The position numbers and the translations under genes were made by a program. The notes under the pieces were generated by a model that was not told the DNA's origin, did not search any database, and worked only from the letters and a program-made list of their open reading frames with translations. A stretch of 64,000 nt of DNA from Fenollaria massiliensis (GTDB lineage: Bacteria > Bacillota > Clostridia > Tissierellales > Peptoniphilaceae): positions 62,001 through 126,000 of the forward strand of contig NZ_HG326224.1 of assembly GCF_000312505.2 (NCBI RefSeq), written 5' to 3'. Below are positions 17,715 through 26,767 of this stretch, one piece after another. Every line of letters begins with the position of its first letter. The stretch's first letter is position 1.

Positions 17715-18763
17715 TAGAAAGAAAAAAAACTAGGAAGATTTTTGTTCGTGATGTAGCTATAGGTGGCGATGCTCCTATAACTATACAATCAATGACAAAT
17801 ACTGATACGAAAGACGTTGACAGAACGGTTAAACAAACTATAGAAATGGAAGAAAATGGCCTAGATATAATAAGGATGGCTGTTAATGACGAAGAAGATG
17901 CTAAGGCTATAAAAGAAATTAAGAAAAAAATTCATGTGCCAGTGATAGCTGATATACAATTTGATTATAAACTTGCTCTAATGGCAGCAAGGGAAGGCTA
18001 CGACTGCATAAGAATAAATCCAGGCAATCTTAATTCAAGCTCAGAGCTTAGAGAAATAGTAGACATTTGCAAAGATAAAAATTTACCTATAAGAGTAGGA
18101 GCAAATTCAGGATCTATTTCTAAAAAAATATTAGATAAATATAATGGCGTTAATAAAGAGTCACTTGTTTATGGAGCACTTGAGCAAGTTGAGATGCTTA
18201 ATAAGCTTGATTTTTATAATATAAAAGTATCTATAAAGTCATCCGATGTAAATACTTGTATAGATGCAAATAGAATGTTTTCATCAATGTGCGATTATCC
18301 TCTACATTTGGGACTAACAGAAGCTGGATCGCCATCTGTTGGTATAGTTAAATCATCTATAGCCATAGGAACGCTTTTAAAAGATGGTATAGGGGACACA
18401 ATACGTGTTTCTCTAACATCAGACCCACTAGAAGAAGTTATCGCCGCTAAGAAGATTTTAAACGCATTAGGCATACGCAAAGACTCTGTGAATCTTGTTT
18501 CTTGCCCAACATGTGCTAGAACTAAGATAAATATCATACCTATAGTTGAAGAGCTTGAACCTTTACTAGCAAATATTAAAAAAGATATCACAGTAGCAGT
18601 TATGGGATGTCCTGTTAATGGACCAGGTGAATCAAAAAATGCTGATATTGGGATCAGCATGAGCAAAGAATACGCTTATCTATTTAAAAAGGGTAAGGTT
18701 ATTAAAAAACTTGATAGAAATGAAGTAGTTGAAGAATTGTTAAAAGAAATCGAAAGAATGTGA
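17711..18763 (+). CDS. ispG: 4-hydroxy-3-methylbut-2-enyl diphosphate synthase (flavodoxin)
   Basis: IspG (GcpE), the penultimate enzyme of the MEP isoprenoid pathway, a [4Fe-4S] reductive enzyme. 350 residues. ITIQSMTNTDTKDV at the N terminus, IRINPGNL and the C-terminal cluster ligands in SCPTCARTK and VMGCPVNGPGES are diagnostic. It overlaps rseP by 4 nt and precedes polC by 4 nt. The pathway's last enzyme, IspH, is encoded at 35.4 kb as a fusion; dxr and dxs are not in this window. Confidence 0.97.
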   Translation: MIERKKTRKIFVRDVAIGGDAPITIQSMTNTDTKDVDRTVKQTIEMEENGLDIIRMAVNDEEDAKAIKEIKKKIHVPVIADIQFDYKLALMAAREGYDCIRINPGNLNSSSELREIVDICKDKNLPIRVGANSGSISKKILDKYNGVNKESLVYGALEQVEMLNKLDFYNIKVSIKSSDVNTCIDANRMFSSMCDYPLHLGLTEAGSPSVGIVKSSIAIGTLLKDGIGDTIRVSLTSDPLEEVIAAKKILNALGIRKDSVNLVSCPTCARTKINIIPIVEELEPLLANIKKDITVAVMGCPVNGPGESKNADIGISMSKEYAYLFKKGKVIKKLDRNEVVEELLKEIERM

Positions 18764-18767
18764 AGCG

Positions 18768-21700
18768 ATGATAAAATTATTTAAACCTGAAGAACTGAAT
18801 ATAAATATAGATTTTCTTTCAGATGATGATAAGATATTTTTCGAAAGTCCTGTTCTTAATGAAAAGACACTTAAAATAACTTATTATTATAATTTGAAAG
18901 AGCAAAGTCTAGCTCCAAAAGTAGATGAATTAATTAAGTCTACTTTTTTAAAATTCTCTTTATCAGATGTAAATATTAATGCAATACAATATACAAAGTG
19001 CAGTGAATATTTCAATTCAATAAGAAATGAATTTACTGATATCGATGAAAAAGCATTAAGCTATGAAGAAGATGATGCATCATATACATTTACACTTGAT
19101 AATCAGCTAATACTAGATAGCTTCAATGCAAATCCTTTCCTTGAACTGATGAGATCTTTGTGTACAAGCTTTGAAAATAAGGCTATAAAAACTAAATGCA
19201 AAGAAATTGTTATCAATAAAGAAGAATTTATCGATCAATTAAAAAATAACGCTGAACAAATAAGTGAAAGCTTTAAAATTGTTAAAGAAGAAAAGAAAAA
19301 AAGCGAAGCAAGTGCTGAAAACGGCGGTAAAAAATCATTTTTCAGAAAGAAAAAAGAAATTGATAAAAATAAATGCATCAAGATAAAAGATATCACTTCT
19401 GACATGGACTTTATTACAATACAAGGAGAAGTCTTTGCTTATGAGTTTGTTGACAGAGATGATTATGCCTTAGTTAAATTTGCTGTAGATGACGGTGAAG
19501 AGGCTATCAGAGTTAGTAAATTCATAAGAAAAAATAAAGAAGGAAAATATGATTATGAATATGATATAGATAACGGAGTTAAATTATACCTTTGCGGCAA
19601 TGTTAATCTTTTCCAAAATATCATGAGCATAAAGATTTACAGCTATGAAATAATTAATGAAGAAAAAACAGATGAAGAAACAGAAGATATAAAGAGGGTA
19701 GAAATAGGACTACACACTAAGATGTCAAGTCAAGAAGGCTTTATATCAGCTAAAGAATATTTTAAAGAAGCAAAAAAGAGAGGCTATGATTCGCTCGGCT
19801 TCATGGACAAAAATGTTGTTCAAAGCTATCCAGAAATTATGGATGCAGCTATAGAAACAGGTATTAAACCTTTATATGGTGTAGAAGCGAATTTATTTGA
19901 CGATACAAAAACTTTAGTAAACAATTACAAAGGCGATAACAAAAACACCTTTGTTGTTTTTGACGTAGAAACTACAGGCTTTTCAGCAACTGACGATAGA
20001 GTTATAGAAATGGGCGCTGTGAAGATAAAAGATGGCAAAGTTATAGATAATTTCTCAGAATTTACTGATCCAGGTTTTCATATACCGTATAGAATTACAG
20101 AATTAACTACAATTGATGATGCTACTGTAGCTGGCTGTCCATCATTTGATGAAATATTAGAAAATTTTATGGACTTTTGTAAAGATTCAGTTTTAGTCGC
20201 TCATAACGCTGAATTCGATATTTCTTTTATTAAAAGCTCTATGCACAGAAAAGGAATCAAATTTGATTATGAATATATAGATACACTTGAACTTTCTAGA
20301 TATTTATTGCCAGATTTGAAAAAGCATAGACTAGATACATTAACAGCTCTATTTAATATCAATCTAGAAAATCATCATAGAGCAATAGATGACGCGACAG
20401 CTACAGGTTTTGTGTTCTTAAAGCTTTTAGATTTATTAAAAGAACAAAATTGCAATAATCTTGACGATATGTCAAAAATCAAATCACAAAATTATTATAA
20501 TGTTCACAATATTTCAATATTTGCTACAAATTTAACAGGTTTAAAAAATTTATATAGACTGATTTCTCTATCTCATATTGATAATTACAATAGACAGCCA
20601 ATTGTTTATAAAAGTCAAATAGATGAAAACAGAGAAGGCCTTTTAGTAGGAGGAGGCTCTTACAACGGCCCTATATACAACGCCTTAATTAGATGTGAAG
20701 AGATCGATAAACTTAAAGAAATGATCAAATACTATGACTTTGTCGAGCTTCAACCAATGGGCCAATATCTTTATTTAATCGAAGATGAGAGCCTTCACGA
20801 AATGGATTCAATTAGAAATATCAATAGAAGGCTATATGATGCAGCAAAAGAAGTAAATGTTCCAGTACTTGCTAATGGCGATGTTTATTATATTGATCAA
20901 AGTGATAGTGTCTATAGATCAATTTTAGTCTTTAACAGAAAAAATTTTGTAGGAAGTAGAAAAGAATGTAATAACACAGATCATTATTTTAAAACTACAA
21001 AGGAATTATTAAATAGTTTTCCATACTTAAGCGAAGAGGAAACAAAAGAAATTGTTATTGATAATACTTTAGCATTTGCAGAGAAATTTGAAAATATAAG
21101 GCCAATTCCTAAAGATACCTTCCCACCATTTATTGAAAATTCAGATAAAGACCTTAGAGACTGCTGCTATAATAAAGCTACAAGCATATATGGAGATCCA
21201 CTTCCTGAGATAGTTAAAAAGAGGCTTGATAAAGAGCTTGATTCAATAATTGGTAATGGTTATGCAGTTTTATACATCATAGCAAGAAAACTTATTTTGC
21301 AGTCAAATGCAGATGGTTACGTAGTTGGATCAAGAGGATCTGTTGGTTCATCTTTTGCGGCTACAATGAGTGATATAACTGAGGTTAATCCACTTATACC
21401 TCACTATGTGTGCCCAAATTGTAAGCACAGCGAATTTGTCGATGATCCAAAATATGATTCAGGCTTTGACCTTCCTCGTAAAAACTGTCCAATATGTTCA
21501 CATGAGATGAATAGAGACGGACAAAAGATACCATTCGAAGTATTTTTAGGCTTTAATGGAGATAAGGAACCAGATATAGACCTAAACTTTGCGGGCGATT
21601 ATCAATTGACAGCACATAAAAATACAGAAAAGATATTCGGTGAAAATTTTGTATTCAGAGCTGGAACCATTGGCACTCTAGCTGATAAGACTGCTGCTGC

Positions 21701-23021
21701 TTGTATCTTGGATTATCTTGAGAAGAAAAATAAAAATATTTCATATTTGCACGCTATGTTTTTAAGTAAAAGAATAAAAGGCTCAAAGAGAACAACTGGC
21801 CAACACGCTGGCGGGGTAATGGTAGTTCCTAAAAATAAGAGCATACTAGATTTTACTCCAGTTCAAAAACCAGCTGATGACATGGGAACAGATATAATTA
21901 CAACGCATTTCGATTATCACTCCATAAGCGGTAAAATACTTAAGCTTGACCTTCTTGGTCATGATGTTCCTAACATTATAAAAAATCTTGAAGACCTAAC
22001 TAATACTAAAATTGAAGAAATACCATTTGATGATGAAAAAACATTGTCAATATTTTCATCAACTGAGGCTTTAGATATTGATAAAGATGATTTAAAATTT
22101 GGCGTAGGAACCATAGCTATACCAGAATTTGGTACAAACTTTGTTAGAGGCATGCTTAAAGATACAAAACCAAAAACATTCTCAGATCTTGTTAGAATAA
22201 GTGGTCTTTCACATGGAACAAACGTTTGGAATAGTAACGCAGAAAAACTTGTAAATGAGATGAATGTACCTATGTCAGAAGTTATTTCTACTAGAGATGA
22301 CATCATGAACCAGTTAATTGATGCAGGCATGGATAAATCTACAGCATTTAAAATAATGGAGTTTGTTAGAAAAGGTAAACCATTAATACAAAAGAAAATT
22401 GTTGATAATGAAACTATAATTATAAATTATGAAGATGAAATAAAGAAGTATCCACTACCAGAGTGGTACCTAGATAGCTGTCATAAAATTTCATATCTAT
22501 TTCCAAAAGCGCACGCTGCTGCCTATGTTATGATGAGCTACAGACTTGCTTGGTATAAAATTTATTATCCAGCCGCATTCTATGCAACATATTTTACTCA
22601 AAAGATAAATGATTTTGATTATGACGCTCTTGTTCAAAAAATTGATAATTTAGATGCGTTGATGAGAGAAATTTCTCAAAACCCACAAGCAAAGAAAAAA
22701 GATGAAGATCTGTTATCTTTAGCAGAAGTAGTTAAAGAAATGCAGCTTAGAAATATAAGTATTGCGCCAATAGATTTAGATAAATCTCTAGCAACAAAAT
22801 TTACTGTTATTGATGGTGAAATCATTCCGCCATTTACAGTAATTGCTGGACTTGGTAAAGATCCAGCTAATAACATAATTAGAGAGAGAGAACTTAAAGA
22901 GTTTAACTCAATTGAGGACTTTCAAAAAAGGACTCAGGTCAACAGCACAGTAATTGCATATTTAAAATCTATAAACTTTTTTAAAGATATGCATGAAACC
23001 AACCAGATAAGCTTATTTTAA
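18768..23021 (+). CDS. polC: DNA polymerase III alpha subunit, PolC type
   Basis: The Gram-positive replicative polymerase PolC, 1417 residues. In order: N-terminal and OB regions (about 1-300), a PHP domain (about 305-390 and 570-720) split by a DEDDh proofreading exonuclease (about 392-560, FDVETTGFSATDDRVIEMG), a zinc-binding segment (CPNCKH about 882, CPICSH about 907) and the polymerase core with catalytic EPDIDLNFAGDYQ near 935. The exonuclease and polymerase sites look intact. In the PHP part, however, the His residues expected of the family are replaced: HLHT reads GLHT, TDH reads MDK and GDVH reads GDVY. It ends a block uppS-cdsA-rseP-ispG-polC, and the OLE RNA promoter begins at its stop codon. 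Confidence 0.97.
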   Translation: MIKLFKPEELNINIDFLSDDDKIFFESPVLNEKTLKITYYYNLKEQSLAPKVDELIKSTFLKFSLSDVNINAIQYTKCSEYFNSIRNEFTDIDEKALSYEEDDASYTFTLDNQLILDSFNANPFLELMRSLCTSFENKAIKTKCKEIVINKEEFIDQLKNNAEQISESFKIVKEEKKKSEASAENGGKKSFFRKKKEIDKNKCIKIKDITSDMDFITIQGEVFAYEFVDRDDYALVKFAVDDGEEAIRVSKFIRKNKEGKYDYEYDIDNGVKLYLCGNVNLFQNIMSIKIYSYEIINEEKTDEETEDIKRVEIGLHTKMSSQEGFISAKEYFKEAKKRGYDSLGFMDKNVVQSYPEIMDAAIETGIKPLYGVEANLFDDTKTLVNNYKGDNKNTFVVFDVETTGFSATDDRVIEMGAVKIKDGKVIDNFSEFTDPGFHIPYRITELTTIDDATVAGCPSFDEILENFMDFCKDSVLVAHNAEFDISFIKSSMHRKGIKFDYEYIDTLELSRYLLPDLKKHRLDTLTALFNINLENHHRAIDDATATGFVFLKLLDLLKEQNCNNLDDMSKIKSQNYYNVHNISIFATNLTGLKNLYRLISLSHIDNYNRQPIVYKSQIDENREGLLVGGGSYNGPIYNALIRCEEIDKLKEMIKYYDFVELQPMGQYLYLIEDESLHEMDSIRNINRRLYDAAKEVNVPVLANGDVYYIDQSDSVYRSILVFNRKNFVGSRKECNNTDHYFKTTKELLNSFPYLSEEETKEIVIDNTLAFAEKFENIRPIPKDTFPPFIENSDKDLRDCCYNKATSIYGDPLPEIVKKRLDKELDSIIGNGYAVLYIIARKLILQSNADGYVVGSRGSVGSSFAATMSDITEVNPLIPHYVCPNCKHSEFVDDPKYDSGFDLPRKNCPICSHEMNRDGQKIPFEVFLGFNGDKEPDIDLNFAGDYQLTAHKNTEKIFGENFVFRAGTIGTLADKTAAACILDYLEKKNKNISYLHAMFLSKRIKGSKRTTGQHAGGVMVVPKNKSILDFTPVQKPADDMGTDIITTHFDYHSISGKILKLDLLGHDVPNIIKNLEDLTNTKIEEIPFDDEKTLSIFSSTEALDIDKDDLKFGVGTIAIPEFGTNFVRGMLKDTKPKTFSDLVRISGLSHGTNVWNSNAEKLVNEMNVPMSEVISTRDDIMNQLIDAGMDKSTAFKIMEFVRKGKPLIQKKIVDNETIIINYEDEIKKYPLPEWYLDSCHKISYLFPKAHAAAYVMMSYRLAWYKIYYPAAFYATYFTQKINDFDYDALVQKIDNLDALMREISQNPQAKKKDEDLLSLAEVVKEMQLRNISIAPIDLDKSLATKFTVIDGEIIPPFTVIAGLGKDPANNIIRERELKEFNSIEDFQKRTQVNSTVIAYLKSINFFKDMHETNQISLF

Positions 23022-23050
23022 TTGACAAAATACCACTATTATAGTATAAT
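23022..23050 (+). promoter_or_regulatory. Consensus sigma-A promoter of the OLE RNA, flanked by an inverted repeat
   Basis: TTGACA (23022-23027), exactly 17 nt, then TATAAT (23045-23050): a perfect consensus promoter directly after the polC stop codon. TACCACTA (23031-23038) and TAGTGGTG (23056-23063) form a 7/8 inverted repeat around the -10 element, so an operator is possible. The predicted start is near 23057. Confidence 0.9.
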
Positions 23051-23056
23051 CAAATT

Positions 23057-23630
23057 AGTGGTGTAGTATTCTAGTCAGTATTCTATATCATGAAGGCGGG
23101 GCTAAAAATCCGCCAAAGAGCGTATCGATGAAGTTCTTGATTTGTGCTTGTGACGCCCAGTCATGGGCATTCTTTGAGAGTAAGACAGATGGGGCGATCT
23201 ACAACGGCATGTAGGCGTTGACCCTGCTGTCGCGGAGGCGTAAGATTTATCTTATGTAGACCTATTTTTTATAAATAGTGTAGCTTGCCTTGAGTGGTCT
23301 AGTGCGGATGATAAGGTCTTTTTATTGAACTTGTGGCCAGAGAACAATAAAAAAAGTTATCGAAACCTAAATTGCAAAAGAGGCTAAGGATATAAAATAC
23401 TGTTTGGGAAAACTTCTAGACTAAATCGTAAGATGACTAAAAAGGGATTACAGTGCGGACTAAGTGGCAATCCAGTATTATATTTGGCAACAGTATAATT
23501 ACTAAATTAATGGGAAACCGCTATGATTGGTGACATATAGCCTTAGTAAGGGAAAACCAACTGGACCTAAGCCGTAAGATTTACTTTTTTAGTTGCCACT
23601 ATAGCTGATAGGTAACTATCAGCTTTTATT
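23057..23630 (+). ncRNA. ole: OLE RNA (ornate large extremophilic RNA)
   Basis: A roughly 570-nt stretch without coding potential, GC-richer than its flanks and full of helices: GGCGG...CCGCC near 23095-23116, GCCCA-GTCA-TGGGC near 23154, and a block around 23190-23240 (GGGGCGATCTACAACGGCAT and what follows) that looks highly conserved. It ends in a stem with a GTAA loop and a T-rich tail. Identification rests on size, on the next gene encoding a protein that fits OapA, and on tlyA and recN following, which is the known OLE neighbourhood in Bacillus halodurans and anaerobic Firmicutes. OLE RNA forms a membrane-bound complex with OapA linked to stress and metal or energy responses. It is not RNase P RNA: none of the conserved P RNA regions is seen. 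A covariance-model search would settle it. Confidence 0.85.
23602..23628 (+). terminator. 3'-terminal hairpin of OLE RNA, terminator-like
   Basis: AGCTGATAG (23603-23611) and CTATCAGCT (23616-23624) form a perfect 9-bp stem with a GTAA tetraloop, followed by TTTATT. It probably defines the RNA 3' end, with partial readthrough to oapA, since no separate oapA promoter is evident. Confidence 0.75.
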
Positions 23631-23700
23631 GTAAATTAATGTTTTAATATTATCAAATTAGGTAATATATAATAAGCCTAAACTTATATAGGAGTATATT

Positions 23701-24309
23701 TTGAAACTAAAAAATAAATATAAAGAAAAAAGTATAAATAAAATAGAAAAAAATAAAAAAAGCAAAACGTCTAAAACAGATTATAGGTGGACAATGCTCA
23801 TAACCATGTTTACATTTATTATGTCTGTCGCCTTATCGTTTTTACTAGACCATTTACTTAAAGACGTAAATATTTTCGTCGGTGTTATTATGCTTCTTTC
23901 CGTTATACTTATTGGTATAATATTTGATATTATAGGCGTGAGCGTAACTAGTGCAGATCAAAAACTATTTCATTCAATGGCTGCAAACCGCATACAAGAA
24001 GGAAAAGTAGCTATTGATTTAATTAAAAATGCTGATAAGGTATCAAGCTTTTGTAATGACGTAATCGGTGACATGGCTGGAATTATCTCAGGTGCCTTAG
24101 GTGCGAGTCTTCTTAGCAAAATTTATGATAAATTTAACGATATAAACATAGCTCTTATAGGTACTTTAATTACAGCATCAGTCGCTGGTTTTACAGTTGG
24201 AGGCAAATCTTTAGGTAAATCCGTTGCAATAAATAAATATAGAGAAATAATATTTTTTATTTCAAAGATAATTTTAAAATTTAGAAATATTTTTAAAAAT
24301 AATAAATAA
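23701..24309 (+). CDS. oapA: OLE-associated protein OapA (integral membrane)
   Basis: A 202-residue membrane protein with a basic N-terminal tail (about 1-28), four hydrophobic segments (about 30-48, 56-78, 125-140 and 148-168) and a lysine-rich C-terminal end. The central soluble stretch containing FHSMAANRIQEGKVAIDLI and NADKVSSFCNDVIGDMAGI agrees with my memory of the OapA family, which binds OLE RNA at the membrane. The start is TTG with AGGAG 6 nt upstream. It lies directly after the OLE RNA and one base before tlyA, as in other OLE loci. The identification leans on both the sequence motif and the locus. Confidence 0.85.
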   Translation: MKLKNKYKEKSINKIEKNKKSKTSKTDYRWTMLITMFTFIMSVALSFLLDHLLKDVNIFVGVIMLLSVILIGIIFDIIGVSVTSADQKLFHSMAANRIQEGKVAIDLIKNADKVSSFCNDVIGDMAGIISGALGASLLSKIYDKFNDINIALIGTLITASVAGFTVGGKSLGKSVAINKYREIIFFISKIILKFRNIFKNNK

Positions 24310-24310
24310 T

Positions 24311-25094
24311 ATGAGATTAGATAAGTATTTAAACGAATTTAAAGATATTGATAGTAGGACAAAAGCTAAAAAGTTAATTCTTGGTTCATTTGTCTATGTC
24401 AATGGCAAAATTATACTTAGCCCAAGTTATGATGTTAATGAAAATTATATTGTAGAAATAAATGCAGATAATGATATAACAAGATATGTATCAAGGGGCG
24501 CGCTTAAGTTAATAAAAGCAATAGAATGCATTTAATTTAGAGATTAATGACAAAGTATGCATTGATATAGGAGCGTCTACTGGAGGCTTCACAGATGTTT
24601 TAGTAAAGAATGGGGCACGTTTAGTTTATGCTGTAGATGTTGGTAAAGATCAACTTCATCCATCTTTAAAAGAGAATGAAAAAGTTATATCTATTGAATC
24701 TTTTGATGCAAGAAATATTAAAGAGGATACTTTTAGTGAAGATTTTGATATAATTACATCAGATTTAAGTTTTATATCATTAACATTATTAGCTGATGCT
24801 TTTAATTTGCTTGTAAATGAAAAAAGTAAACTTGTAGTTTTAATTAAGCCACAATTTGAATCAGGCAAAATAAAGAGAAAAAATGGCATATTTAATGATG
24901 CTAAATTACATATAGATGCAATAAATAAAGTGATATTATCTTTTCATGCAAAAGGCCTTTATTTAAATGATATATGCAAATCGCCTATAGAAGGCGGGGA
25001 AGGTAATATTGAGTACCTTGCATTATTTACAAGAAAAGACATTGCAAGAAATATTGATATTAAAAAATTAGTAAAAGATTCTTTAAGTAGGTGA
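24311..25094 (+). pseudogene. tlyA: tlyA, 16S/23S rRNA cytidine 2'-O-methyltransferase, interrupted by one frameshift
   Basis: A TlyA/FtsJ-like protein in two frames. The first part (24311-24535) has the S4 RNA-binding domain (MRLDKYLNEF..., YVSRGALKLIKAIE) and stops at TAA 24533. The second part continues from about 24531 in the next frame as FNLEINDKVCIDIGASTGGF, the SAM-binding domain, through YAVDVGKDQLHP, DLSFIS and LIKPQFESGK to 25094. Removing one base near 24530 restores about 260 residues, normal for the family, and all motifs are intact. This may be a mutation, a sequencing error, or +1 recoding (ATT TAA resembles the prfB arrangement, but no SD-like enhancer is seen). Its location between oapA and recN is the usual one. 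Confidence 0.85.
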
Positions 25095-25098
25095 ATAT

Positions 25099-26766
25099 AT
25101 GCTTAAAAAATTATATATTAAAGATTTTGCTATAATTGATTCATTAGATCTTGATTTTGACAATGGTTTTTCCGCTATATCAGGCGAAACTGGTAGTGGT
25201 AAATCCATCATTGTCGACGCCTTAGCTGTTGTGCTTGGTGCAAAAGCGAGCAAAAATCAAATTAGAGATGGTAAAGAATTTTCAAGTATTGAAGCTCATA
25301 TTGATTTAGATAATAAAAAATTAAGCAAAATTAATCAAATTTTGAATACAAAACTGAAAAGTCCTATTATTTTAAAAAGAACTATATATAGGGATAAATC
25401 AAGTGAGAATTATATTAATGATATGAGTATAACGCTTAAAGATTTGAGTGAAATAAGTAATATTAGCATTAACATATTAGGACAAAAAGAGCAATTTACT
25501 CTACTAGACAAAAATGAACACATATATATACTTGATTATTTTGGAGATAATGAATATAAATCTTTACTTAGCGAAATTGAGGATTTATATAATAAAATAG
25601 ATAAAACAAATAAGCGTTTAAAAGAGCTTCCAAGTAATCAAAAAGAGATTGATAATCAGATAGACTTTATTGAATTTCAAAAAAATGAGATCGATAAAGC
25701 TGAAATTTTGGAAGGTGAAGACGAAGAGCTAGAGGCCGAAATAAAAAGGCTTAACTCTAGTGAGGAGATAAAGAAAACATCTTATAAGATAAATCAAATT
25801 TTAAGAGAAAGTGAAAACTATAGCGTTGATGCCTTACTCTCAGATGCAAGTAACCTTGTAGATGATTTAAAAGAGTACTCAAAAGATGCTGCATCTTGGT
25901 ACGAAAAACTCATGGATTATCAAGAGCTTATAAAAGATATAAATGAAGAGATAAATTATTTTTCTGATTCAATTGATTATGATCGAGAAAGGCTATATGA
26001 GTTAAATAAAAGAATTGATGAGATAAACAGGATTAAATATAAATATGGCAACACAATTTCAGATATTAATCTATATAGGGAAGACTTGGACAAAAAGCTT
26101 AAAGAAATAAAAAATATTGAGATAGAAAGGGAAAATTTAGAGAAATCTTTAATTGATTATAAAAAATCATTTGACATAAAAGCAGATGAATTAAGCAAGA
26201 AAAGAAAAGCACTAGCGAAAAAGATTTCAAAGATGCTAGAAGATGAATTAAAAACACTAAATATGAATAATATTCAGGTCGAGATATCAGTCGAGACGAA
26301 GAAGGCCATGAAAGAATACGGCTATGACGAAGTAGAAATACTTATGAGCGCAAATAAAGGTCAATCTGTTAAGCCTATTAGTGAAATTATATCTGGCGGT
26401 GAAATGTCAAGACTAATGCTTGCCATAAAAAATTTAGGAGCTGATTTTGACAATATTGACACTATCATCTTTGATGAGATAGATGCAGGACTTAGCGGCT
26501 ACACAGCAAGCTGCCTTGCAAATAAATTAAAAGAATTATCAAATAAATACCAGATAATATCTATATCACATTTGCCACAAATTTTAGCTAAGGCAAAAGA
26601 ACATTATCTAGTAGAAAAAGCTAATGAGAACGAAGCTACCATAAGCCATGTTCGTAGGCTTGACTATGATGGAAGAGTTTTAGAACTAGCAAGGCTATTA
26701 AGCTCAGGTAAAATTAGTGATATAGCTATAAAAAATGCTAAAGAATTATTAAAAAGTGAGGAATAG
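25099..26766 (+). CDS. recN: DNA repair protein RecN (SMC-like ATPase)
   Basis: RecN, an SMC-family ATPase acting early in double-strand break repair. 555 residues. Walker A GETGSGKS lies near residue 30, followed by GQKEQFTLLD, a central coiled coil (about 150-370), the ABC signature ISGGEMSRLMLAIK and Walker B TIIFDEIDAGLSG, then ISHLPQILA. It begins 4 nt after the tlyA stop and its stop overlaps the ribosome binding site of the Nudix gene. tlyA-recN linkage is widespread in Firmicutes; nadK and argR, often between them, are missing here. Confidence 0.97.
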   Translation: MLKKLYIKDFAIIDSLDLDFDNGFSAISGETGSGKSIIVDALAVVLGAKASKNQIRDGKEFSSIEAHIDLDNKKLSKINQILNTKLKSPIILKRTIYRDKSSENYINDMSITLKDLSEISNISINILGQKEQFTLLDKNEHIYILDYFGDNEYKSLLSEIEDLYNKIDKTNKRLKELPSNQKEIDNQIDFIEFQKNEIDKAEILEGEDEELEAEIKRLNSSEEIKKTSYKINQILRESENYSVDALLSDASNLVDDLKEYSKDAASWYEKLMDYQELIKDINEEINYFSDSIDYDRERLYELNKRIDEINRIKYKYGNTISDINLYREDLDKKLKEIKNIEIERENLEKSLIDYKKSFDIKADELSKKRKALAKKISKMLEDELKTLNMNNIQVEISVETKKAMKEYGYDEVEILMSANKGQSVKPISEIISGGEMSRLMLAIKNLGADFDNIDTIIFDEIDAGLSGYTASCLANKLKELSNKYQIISISHLPQILAKAKEHYLVEKANENEATISHVRRLDYDGRVLELARLLSSGKISDIAIKNAKELLKSEE

Positions 26767-26767
26767 A

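Noticed and set aside
23057-23630. RNase P RNA or tmRNA as identity of the large RNA
   Set aside because: Length and the absence of the conserved P RNA regions, of a tag reading frame and of a tRNA-like 3' end argue against both. The following oapA-like gene with tlyA-recN points to OLE RNA.
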